A program made the translations under genes and the position numbers. DNA of 39,457 nt from Priapulus caudatus (lineage: Eukaryota > Priapulida > Priapulimorpha > Priapulimorphida > Priapulidae): NCBI RefSeq assembly GCF_000485595.1, contig NW_014577689.1, positions 3,469-42,925 of the forward strand. Reading direction: 5' to 3'. The first letter of the stretch is position 1; the number at the start of each line of letters is the position of its first letter. The notes under the pieces were generated by a model. The model saw nothing but the letters and a program-made list of their open reading frames with translations, ran no database searches and was not told where the DNA came from. Of this stretch, positions 25,201 through 36,878 are shown in pieces.

Positions 25201-28200
25201 AAAGTTAAAATTAATGGCATCACCGCATTTTTTTTGCGATCGCCAATGAAACGTGTTTTGGGCACGCGGGGGGTGGGCGGGTTGGAAATGGACTAGGCGC
25301 GGTAAGGCTCATTCACACCTGAGCTACGCCTCATCACGATCGACCCACGCCTCCAAAAATTTGCCGAGTGTGCGTGTCAGCGGTTGGTGAGAGCGTGGCC
25401 AATATGGGCCCAGGCGGCCCAAGCCTCGAATACTTAGATGCTAATTACGTCGATACTACGATCTAAGTGACGTTTCTTACCCGATCTTTATTGACCGCTC
25501 AACAAAGCTTTCACCACGCTCAACAACCACACCCGCATTCAACGCATTGCACTGCGCCTCCACTGCCGTCTTATTGCCGACCTTATCAGATCGCAAATTG
25601 CTCACCCGCGCCTCAACCTGGGCCAGTCAAGCTCTAGTGCGAACTTAATCACGCTTCTAGGCAGGGCGCGCCACTGCGTCTGGCAAACGACCATATAAAC
25701 ACTGCCGCCGCTTTAGACATTCATCATGCGATTCTGCCGTGCGTGTTCACATCAAGATTATTTTTCTACTGATTTTAACCATAATAGTATTGCTTACAGC
25801 TTTGCCGCCAAAGGACTTTATTTCTCCTCCTCATCCTTCGTCAGCATTTGATGGAGGGCTGGCAATCAAGTAATTTCGAGTGTCTATTCTTACGAGAAAC
25901 ATTGTATGAGTAGTGTTGGCCCTCATCCATAGTGGACACTGCTGGCGGTGGCCAGGGTAGCACCCCAATTTATACCCCAATGTTCGCAGCGACGCGGATC
26001 TTGAGCGTAACTAACATGTTCAATGCGAATTGCCACAATGGCGCTGTCTGAGCGTGATTGGGCGTTAGTACAATCGTAGTACGAAACGGGTCGAAGCTTG
26101 CTAGAAGCACGCCACCATTGGTCATAGTGAGAACGTGGTCAGGTCGCAGAGACATCTCCATGCGACGGAGTAACAGCCTGATGAAAACGTTATTGACATT
26201 GTGCTGCAGACGGGGCGACAATTTTCACGCACCCGACACGATCATAAGTTTCTACTACGCTCGGAGTTACGTGGGTACTATGCCCTTCCACGTCTCTAAT
26301 ACGCCCGCCACTGCGTTGTCTTTCCGCACGCACGCAACCCACGATTGTTTTTTAACATGTTCAAGTTTGGCTACGGCCTCTCCACGCTCATCGGTGACTG
26401 CCACCGCGCTTCGATCGCCGATCCGCAGTACGTCCATATACGTTCATACTGCGTTCTAGTGCACGTTTCACCACGCTGTTAGAGCGTAGTATCGAGCGTA
26501 GTGAGATCTGGGCCCTGGTGAATGGGGGTATTAGCGGAAACAAACAGTCTTTTTTAGCTAGAACATTGAGTATGGCCTTCTGCTAGAAGCTGGCGCTGAG
26601 AATCTTCCATGAATCCGCAGGTTTGGTATATTTGGATTTATTACCTGAGATCATGCAAAATTTTATCCATCAGAAATCATTTGTGTGTACGTTAGTGTGC
26701 TGTGCTGGGTTTAGGCTAGTTCATAGGAGAATGTAACTGTAACCTGAATGGGTAATGTTTTTGCGTTAGCGCTCAGTTTGCATCAAAGTCAAGGTTTGCA
26801 CAGTTCTTGCAGTTGTCCTAGTAAGTCTAAAAGGGGGGAAAAAAAAGCCCATGCGCCAATCGGCTATAATTGATCCTGAAAGTGTTTTGCCGTAGAATGT
26901 TCTGAAAATGCAGACATGTTCTGTCTGAAGAGAAATAAATTGCTCTATATGCAGCTGAAGCATTTAGACATTAATGCTGAGATTTTTTTAAATAGACAGG
27001 GTTCTCTGTTGTGTACGTATCGTTTCAATGCTATAAACTGTCTCAGTAGGATTCTAAAAAATAAACATTAGACGCAGGGTGGCGAAATTAACAGGCGAGG
27101 TCGGCAATCAAATACTCCCTGATTTTACTGGCGCGACTCCCTTGAAGACTGTGACTCCCTGAAAAATTCTGTGATACTAACTAGTTCGTCCGGAGCAACG
27201 GCCTTAGCAGATATTACCGTATTTTTCCAGCTACATAGTCCAAGAAAATATTGGCTGACGTGCAAACCTGCGATGAATCTTCAAAATTAAGCACATTCGC
27301 TTATTGTTAAAATCTTTAATTTTTGAACCTCAGACTGCGGACCTGTTTTTGAGGGTAGGGAGTCGTTGGACTCCCTTGTTCAAAAGATCATTTCTACCCC
27401 TGTAGACATGTGTTTGTTTGTTCGATAGACGGCTGTTCACCAGTATTGCTCACTCGAGGCAAACACAGAGTTGTCCTTATGAACAAGGGCCTCTTCTATT
27501 AGGGGTGGCGCTGTAACAGAGGTTGTGACCGTTGATGTTTTACGTGTGAATTGTAGATTCAAAGATGGCGCTCAAACTTTGATGCCGAGGTCTGCAGGCA
27601 GACCTTTCCACTCATTTACGGGTTCGTACATTGGCCTGGCACTCGGCGAGCTTATCACTTGAAACACAACCCGAAACCTGAATGTAACCAAGATAAAAAA
27701 ATCTTCCCGGTTTTTTGCTACGAAAAACTCTCCATGATCGCTTGATTGTCGAGAGGATTTACAGTCTGCGAGAACCTTGTAAAATCTCATTTCAATATCT
27801 CGTACTACAAGTTTTTTGCTTGGCGCTAGATTACTCGGGATTTATTCGCAATAAAAATGGTGGTTTAAATTTCACAATTTGAAGGCATATATTTATCTTA
27901 TTTTTATATCTCTTTTTTTGTTTAGGTTGTGCTATTATTTGGGATGACATCCCTTTCATCTAACTTTTTTTATTCCGTATTTTCAACTTTCAAGACAACA
28001 AATGCGGCAAACGGGATTTAATATTTCAACAACATAATAATGGGTACGTAACAGTTATTACCCAGATAAAATCGCATACTGCTACCCTGGGATAATCATC
28101 AAAATGTTTATAGCCTGTCATTTCATACTTGCTGTCGCCGTACTGTAATGAGCAGAGGTAAACTTCGATGACTAACGCACGAAGGGTCGTTGTCGTTAAT

Positions 28201-31200
28201 GGCGTATAATATGTACCCGAGGGTAANNNNNNNNNNTTTAGATGTGTTTGGAGGGTCTCGTAGAAAACTGTAAGCACCCACCGGCCGCTGACGCCGTATG
28301 CAGATATGCTGACTGCCTGCGTGTGACCATGGAAATATACTTCAGGTATTGTAAGGGTTCAATGTGTTCTGACTCGGTCTGTGGTAGCTGTGAGGTTTTG
28401 TCACCTCCATTCTGCTGCTCGTATGTGTGCACGTTCATACACAACGAATATCAATGTTTGCCCTTGTTGCGTCCGCTGTAAAACTCACAGTTTTACGTGC
28501 ATTTCCTAAACTAAACTTTCTCGGCGCTGCTCCTACTTCCCTACGTCTTGTTTATATCAGGAGTTAATAATGACAAACCTCATTATTAACCCCTGTTTAT
28601 ATCTAACCGCTGGCTGTTTTTTTTTACGTTAAAGCCAATCGATCATTGGATGAGGTAGTCCTAGCTTGATATTAACGTCTAAACACCGTTGAATGAAATA
28701 CAGTGCTTTCGTTGAAACTAGAAAATGATGTTTTTCTAGAATTAAAAAATAACTCGAACGTATTGTTTATTCGTGTTTGCATACCTGAAGTCGCAAAACA
28801 TCTCGTTCTTGTGTTTTCTCAGCGATCTTGACTTTGAGGGATTTCTGCGCATCGGCTGCATAGATGCGTGTAAGCTGGAATATCATCCTGGCTGCTGGAA
28901 GGAGCTGCGTGCGGAACATCGGCAGCAGCATTCTGAGAAGGTATCAGCGTCGTCTAGTGATGTCCCGATGATCGATTGTAATCGAAAGTCAATCATTTGC
29001 AGCAACCGACTAAGCGCTCGATTATGAAAATTTATAATCGATTATCAAAAAAAAAAAATTTTCTAAAATTTGCAAACATTGACACTATGATTATGAGTCG
29101 AAAAACACAGACTAATCACTGAAATGGTGCAAAACGCACGGAGAGCTACGGAATATTACGGAGCTAATTACAGTCCGTAGCAAAATACACGGACTCCTAC
29201 AAACTAACTACAGACTGCTAATTACAACTGTCTAATCTCCGCGAGTCCGTGTTTATTACGTACATAGTCCGTACATTTCCCAGCCAGCGTGGCGCCATAG
29301 TGGTACGCACGCGCACATGCATCGATCACATCACCATGCGGCTGTGTTTAGTTTAGTCCAACCACAGCTCTGTACTCCGCTACAGCTCTGTACTCCGCTA
29401 CAGCTCTATACTACGCTACAGCTCTGTACTCCGCTATGCAGTTGATGTGTGACACTAACCCTCCACTTTGACCGCAGCGATGGCTCAATGGTAGAGTGCT
29501 CGCCTCGAAGGTCGGGGGTTCAACCCCCGGCCGGGTCATACCAAAGACTTGAAAAATGGTACACACGGCTTCTCTGCTTAGCATTCAGCAAATAGAGATA
29601 TATAGAGTGTGGCAAGTTAACTGGCGGTGACACCAGGGGACTAACCCCCTACTGTAGCATTTACTGTGAAAACAGCTGCGGGGCCTCAGGGTTACTGAAA
29701 CGGAGATAGGCACCGCCCTATGCGCCATATAGGCACGGGAAGGATTTAACTTTTAACTTGGCTAACCATCCAGGCGCGTGCTTTTCTGGTTAGGATTTCC
29801 TCGGTGCGCGCTGCTTCACGCCGGACTGTGCCGGTGTCATCTCTAGCATCGTGATGTATGGATCGGACGGTGCTGTGCGGAGAGAGTACAGGGACACGAC
29901 AAGACAGCGCAGCGCCTCTCCACATTGCAGAAGATCGCTGAAGATGCAGCCAAGGTAGATTTAACAAAGAGATGACGTACTACAGGGTGCGAAATTAACG
30001 GGAGTCCGGAGTCAAATACTCCCTGATTTACTGTCGGACTCCCTGATTTGACATATGCAGGAGTCCGTGTGACTCCCTGAAAATTCTGCCATACTAACTA
30101 ATTTGTTCCAGAGCACGGCCTCGCGGAATTACCGTATTTTTCCAGCTAATATCCAAAGGAAATTTGGCAGATGTGCAGCTGCATGAATCTTAAAAATAAG
30201 CACATGCATTATTGTTAATATCTTTAATTTTAAACCTCAGACTGCGGACTCCCTCATTTTGCTGCGGACTCCCTGTTTTTGAGTGTAGGGAGTCCGTTGG
30301 ACTCCCGTGTTCAAAAGTTAATTTCCACCCCTGTACTATATCAGTGTATATGATGTTGGCTTCTTGGTCAGTAAAGATTTGTCCAATTTTTCCAACTGAT
30401 GGGGTGATCTGGCTGGTCGATTAGTGTTAAGATAGGAGAGTTCTAAAAATGCTGTTTAGTAACCACAACATTGAGAATTAAAATTTTCAAATTGATAATT
30501 GAATTTGTGTGTGATTTTGTTGATCTGAATTGATTTAATTTTAATTCACTTGATTTTTAAGTTTGGCATGCCTCCTGTGGCAGTTTAAGTGGTTTAACTT
30601 GCTCAACCTAGCAGCAATCAATATTCAAGTGCGGGTGGTGGGGGGTGGGTGCACGTTATTCCACTCGGATGGATAGGCGAGTTGCATTCTGCATTTCGAT
30701 TCACCGATTTTCCGATTTTCTGTTCTGCCCCGACATGCACGTATAATTAGCAGGTGCGAATAGTTTTATAGATTAATCACAATTATTGATCTTTCATGGC
30801 AGTCTAATAATTGTTTTGTAAAACCTACTGCATACCCCGACACTAGCTTGCCATGGGTGAATCAACCTAGCCAGATGAGTGAGATGATGAAATCCCCGTT
30901 CCTTGATGTTGACCCCTGTAGTCATGTGTTTGTTTGTTCGATAGAGGCGATATTTCACCATATTGTCACTCGAGGGAAACACCCGGAGTTGTCCTTTATG
31001 AACAAGTGACCTTTCTATAGGGGTGGCCTGGTAACGGAGGTGTTACCGTGTGTGTTTTACGTGTTGTGAATTGTAGATTCAAGATGGCGCTCAAACCTTT
31101 GATGCGAGGTCTGCAGGCAGACCTGTCACTCATTACGGCTCGTCATTGGCCTGGCACTCGGGAAGCTATCATTGAAACACAACCCGGAAACCTGAAGGTA

Positions 31201-34200
31201 ACCAGATATAAAAAAATCTTCTCGGTTTTTTTGCGAAAAACCTCTCCATGACTCGCTTGTTGGTCGAGATATTTACAGTGGTCGAGAAACCTTGTAAAAT
31301 CTCATTTCCAATATCTCGTACTACAAGTTTTTTGTGGGCTAGATTACTCGGGATTTATTCGCAATAAAAATGGTGGTTAAAATTCACAATTTGAAGGCAT
31401 ATATTTATCTTATTTTTATATTGGGTTGTGTATTATTTGGAGTGACATCCCTTTTCATCTAAACTTTTTTATTCCGTATTTTCAATTTCGAGACAAAATT
31501 GGCAAAACGGATTCATATTTTCACAACAAATAATGGGTACTAACAGGTATTACCCAGATAAAATGGCATACTGCTACCCTGGGTAATCCATCAAAAATGT
31601 GTATAGCTGTCATCATACTTGCTGTGGTATGTAATGAGCAGAGGTAAACTTCATGACTAACGCACGAAGGGTCGTTGTCGTATAATGGCGTATAATATGT
31701 ACCCGAGGTAACTATTTGATAGGGATAGGGTTAGGGAGTAGGCGTAGGCGACATACTCGCCGACACCTCTGGTACTACGTATACGACAACGACCCCTTCA
31801 GCATAACTAACATGCTAGTAGTGTACACCTGTGTAGGGAAGAAAATAGCTCAACAAGGTTGCTGTATACTGTTTACTAGTGACAATTTTCTGTTACTGAA
31901 ATATTCTACAACTTCCCGCACTGGCTGTGCCAAAACCTGTCTACAAAGTATATGAAATCGGTCGGCGTAATTTGTTTTGGTAAATGGCCAAATTGTTCCC
32001 TGCAGCAGTTGTGTGAAGTTCCTGTGTTTGTCTGGCTGTGACTGACAACTATTCAAGTTGTTGCAGCTATTGCATGCTTCTCTGGTTTTAGATGTATTTG
32101 GAGAGTCTCGTAGAAAACTGTAAGCACCCACCGGCAGCTGACGCCGTATGCAGATATGCTGACTGCCTGCAAGTTACCATGGAAATATACTTCAGGTATT
32201 GTAAGGGTTCAATGTGTTCTGACTCGGTCTGTGGTAGCTGTGAGGTTTTGTCACCTCCATTCTGCTGCTCGTATGTGTGCACGTTCATACACAACGAATA
32301 TCGATGTTTGCCCTTGTTGCGTCCGCTGTAAAACTCACAGTTTTACGTGCATATCCTAAACTGAACTTTCTCGTCGCTGCTCCTACTTCCCTACGTCTTG
32401 TTTATATCAGGAGTTAATAATGACAAACCTCATTATTAACCCCTGTTTATATCTAACCGCTGGCTGTTTTTTTTTACGTTAAAGCCAATCGATCATTGGA
32501 TGAGGGAGTCCTAGCTTGATATTAACGTCTAAACACCGTTGAATGAAATACAATGCTTGCGTTTAAACTAGAAAATGATGTTTTGCTAGAATAAAAAACA
32601 GAACTCTAACGTATTGTTTATTCGTGTTTGCATACCCGAAGTTGCAAAACGTCGCGTTCTTGTGTTTTCTCAGCGATCTTGACTTTGAGGGATTTCTGCG
32701 CATCGGCTGCATAGATGCGTGTAAGCTGGAATATCATCCTGGCTGCTGGAAGGAGCTGCGTGCGGAACATCGGCAGCAGCATTCTGAGAAGGTATCAGCG
32801 TCGTCTAGTGATGTCCCGATGATCGATTGTAATCGAAAGTCAATCATTTGCAGCAACCGACTAAGCGCTCGATTATGAAAATTTATAATCGATTATCAAA
32901 AAAAAAAAATTTTCTAAAATTTGCAAACATTGACACTATGATTATGAGTCGAAAAACACAGACTAATCACTGAAATGGTGCAAAACGCACGGAGAGCTAC
33001 GGAATATTACGGAGCTAATTACAGTCCGTAGCAAAATACACGGACTCCTACAAACTAACTACAGACTGCTAATTACAACTGTCTAATCTCCGCGAGTCCG
33101 TGTTTATTACGTACATAGTCCGTACATTTCCCAGCCAGCGTGGCGCCATAGTGGTACGCACGCGCACATGCATCGATCACATCACCATGCGGCTGTGTTT
33201 AGTTTAGTCCAACCACAGCTCTGTACTCCGCTACAGCTCTGTACTCCGCTACAGCTCTATACTACGCTACAGCTCTGTACTCCGCTATGCAGTTGATGTG
33301 TGACACTAACCCTCCACTTTGACCGCAGCGATGGCTCAATGGTAGAGTGCTCGCCTCGAAGGTCGGGGGTTCAACCCCCGGCCGGGTCATACCAAAGACT
33401 TGAAAAATGGTACACACGGCTTCTCTGCTTAGCATTCAGCAAATAGAGATATATAGAGTGTGGCAAGTTAACTGGCGGTGACACCAGGGGACTAACCCCC
33501 TACTGTAGCATTTACTGTGAAAACAGCTGCGGGGCCTCAGGGTTACTGAAACGGAGATAGGCACCGCCCTATGCGCCATATAGGCACGGGAAGGATTTAA
33601 CTTTTATCTTGGCTAACCATCCAGGCGCGTGCTTTTCTGGTTAGGATTTCCTCGGTGCGGGCTGCCTCACGCCGGACTGTGCGGGTGTCATCTCTAGCGT
33701 CGTGATGTATGGATCGGACGGTGCTGTGCGGAGAGAGTACAGGGACACGACAAGACAGCGCAGCGCCTCTCCACATTGCATGAGACGATCGCTGAAGATG
33801 CAGCCAAGGTAGATTTAACGAAGAGATGACGTACTACAGGGTGCGAAATTAACGGGAGTCCAGAGTCAAATACTCCCTGATTTACTGCCGGACTCCCTGA
33901 TTTGACATATGCAGGAGTCCGTGTGACTCCCTAAAAAATTCTGCCATACTAACTAGTTTGTTCCAGAGCACGGCCTTGCGGAATTACCGTATTTTTTCAG
34001 CTAATATCCAAAGAAAATTTGGCAGATGTGCAGCTGCATGAATCTTAAAAATAAGCACATGCATTATTGTTAATATCTTTAATTTTAAACCTCAGACTGC
34101 GGACTTTTTGCTGCGGACTCCCTGTTTTTGAGTGTAGGGAGTCCGTTGGACTCCCCTGCGATGTTCAAAAGTTAATTTGCTACCCACTGTATATATCAGT

Positions 34201-36822
34201 GTATAATCGATGTTGGCTTCGTTTGGTCAGTAAAGATGTTGTCCAATGTTTTGCCCCAATCTGATGCCGAGTCAGATTCTGGGACTGGTCCGATTAGGTT
34301 GTTAAGATAGGAGAGTTCTAAAAATTCTCGTTTAGTAACCACAACCATTTGAGTAAATTAAAATTTTCACAAATTAGATAATTGAATTTCTGCTGTCATA
34401 TTCTTTCTGTTGATTTGCATTTGATTTAATTGCATTAATTTAATTCACTTATATCTCTTTAACGTTTGTCATTGCCTCCTGTGGCCAGTGTAAAGTGCGT
34501 TTACCATTGCTCAACCTAGCAGTCAACTACATACTATTCAGAGTGCGGGGTGTGGGGGATGCGGTGCATGTTGTATTCCACTCGTCAGTGGATTACTGCG
34601 AGTTGCCATTCGTGTAATTTCAACGCTTTCCAACTCGCATTTTGTCGTTTTCTGTTCATGCCCCGACATGCACGTATAATTAGCAGGCTGCGAATAGGTT
34701 TTATTAGATTAATCAAAATTATTGATTCTTTCATGGGCCAGTCTAACTAATTGTTTTGTAAAACCTACTGCATACCCCGACACTAGCTTGCCATGGTGAA
34801 TCAAGCTAGCCAGCTGAGTGAGATGGACGAAATCCCGTTCCTCTGCATGTTGTCATGCATCTCAATGCTGACGTTCACCATGTTTCACTTTGACCTATCG
34901 AAGCATTCGTACTAAAATGTGCTTTTGGAATGTCGCGGATCCTCGATGCTGATTGCTAGAACTCTCTGTCAATCATGTTGGGCAGCTGGTTTCACTTCAG
35001 GTGTCATGTTGTGTCGCTCAGCTGAGAGGAGGACACTGCGACGACCGGACGGGCCATGTTGAAGAAGGAGAACGAGGCGTCCTTGCACGAGGGACGGTCA
35101 CTCGAGATGAGGAGCGAAATAAGCCTGCAGGAGGACCAGCCGTGAGAAGCAGAGCCCGGCGGTTTGACATAAAGGTTGGAGCAATGAGTGCACCGCCGCC
35201 GGCACCTACACGTGGCACGCGCCACCACCCACCACCACCATTATGCACTCTGCCACCGCCACCCTCACCGACGCCCATCTTTGCCGCCGCATCTTGCACA
35301 AGCCACCCATCCGCCCAGTGCAAACCCCACCCCTACCCCCACCCTCAACCCGCTTAGCTGCAACCCCCACCGCTCGGCCTCTCAGCCGCATGCCACAACC
35401 CGCCACCCGCACACTCACTTCGCGTGGCTCCACCCCCACCTCACCGCGTTGCAGACCTCACCCTCACCCTTCAGCGCACGCATGCCACAACTCCCGAACC
35501 GCCTTACCCCACTCCTCACCTGCCTGGTGAAACCCCCCCCTCCACGCGTGTGCAAACCCCCACCCGCCACCCTCACGACTGCAGCAAATCTGTTCCCACC
35601 CCCCCCCACCCCCCCCCCCCCCCCTCGCCCCCCCCCTTTGTCATGGTGCAGCCACAAATGCCTCACTACCTGCACTGTGTGCCCTGCCCCCATCCCACCC
35701 GAACACACGATGTCTGAATGTCATCACTCGTACATGATGTATAACCTGACGAAGCCTCCGAAATCGGACAATGTGACCTTCCTCAAAGTATCAGCAGATT
35801 ATACGTTACCTGTGTGCTCTTATAATACCAAACTATTGCGACCTGTGTGCGTGATATCTGTGACCTCTGTAATGTCACTATTGTGACCTCTGTGACCTCT
35901 TTTATACCACTATTGTGACCTGTGTGCGTGATATCTGTGACCTCTGTAATGTCACAATTGTGACCTCTGTGACCTCTATAATACCACTATTGTGACCTGT
36001 GTGCGTGATATCTGTGACCTCTGTAATGTCACAATTGTGACCTCTGTGACCTCTATAATACCACTATTGTGACCTGTGTGCGTGATATCTGTGACCTCTC
36101 TAATGTCACTATTGTGACCTGTGTGCGTGATATCTGTGACCTCTCTAATGTCACTATTGTGACCTCTGTTTGGTTTCTGAAGGTGAGCGGGCGGGTAATG
36201 AGAATGAACCTCAACGTTCAACAACGCGCATCCGCAATCCATCCCTTTGCGCTGCCGATGTGATGACTGGTGCTGCCCTCTATGCGGCCGATGTCGACCT
36301 AAACAATGGTATGATCCGTTCCTGTAGTCCACCCACTAACTACATTGGTTTCAACCAAATCGAGTAAGTGACGGTGTATGGTTAGGGTTGGGATAGGTTG
36401 CAGTTAGGGGTAATAATAGCATTTAATAATTAATGACTGAGGTTAGGAGTAACAGCAGCAGTTTTACGCGTATTACTCGTGTCTGAGCGAGCGGTCACTA
36501 CTTTGCAGAAAACTTTGTCGTGCTCAAGCGTTCTCCTGAAGAGAAGGAGGAGGAAGAACTTAGCAAGTTGGTGAAGCAGAAGAAAAAAGGCAAAGCGACA
36601 AAGAAGGAGAAAGATAATGTCGTTTCGTTGTTCGAGTTTTTGGGTTCGGAGTATAAGCATGAAATTCCATTATCCTGGGAGACGGGTGATGGTGATACAC
36701 ATAACAGGTATGAGCACCAGGAGCCCGTCATCAGAAATGTTGTAAATACTTAAGTATAACATTTTAGACTTATAATGTCATTACTATGATGCTTCTGACA
36801 TTGGGTCCTGTGCGTGCATGCA

Positions 36823-36878
<56 letters not shown>

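Larger units (their letters stand above)
14977..28226 (+). repeat. Block B: near-duplicate of 1833-14941
   Basis: Collinear with block A from CTGTCAGGAACCCTGAGGTA to the GTACCCGAGG stretch, including every transposon, minisatellite and exon. The two differ mostly by one-base insertions and deletions spread evenly over introns and exons. Probably an alternative assembly of the same locus rather than a biological tandem duplication. Confidence 0.9.

Noticed and set aside
1833-28226. True tandem gene duplication producing two TPR genes
   Set aside because: Indel pattern, complementary breakage of exons, shared transposons and N-gap borders favour an assembly duplicate; not excluded without read depth.
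28242-28481. Stand-alone 79-codon Cys-rich protein (also at 32092-32331)
   Set aside because: The first 34 codons are a TTC3 exon ending at a GTATTG donor; the rest is intron read-through.
28940-29060. hAT left end at AGTGATGTCCCGATGATCGATT
   Set aside because: The sequence resembles known hAT termini, but I found no matching right end or duplication.
29470-29538. Functional tRNA gene
   Set aside because: A and B boxes are good, but the acceptor and anticodon stems pair poorly, and the sequence continues into a conserved SINE body. It is a SINE head.
35188-35886. A 232-codon open frame as a gene of its own
   Set aside because: C-rich composition keeps all frames open, there is no recognisable domain or start context, and the frame runs into the 77-bp minisatellite.
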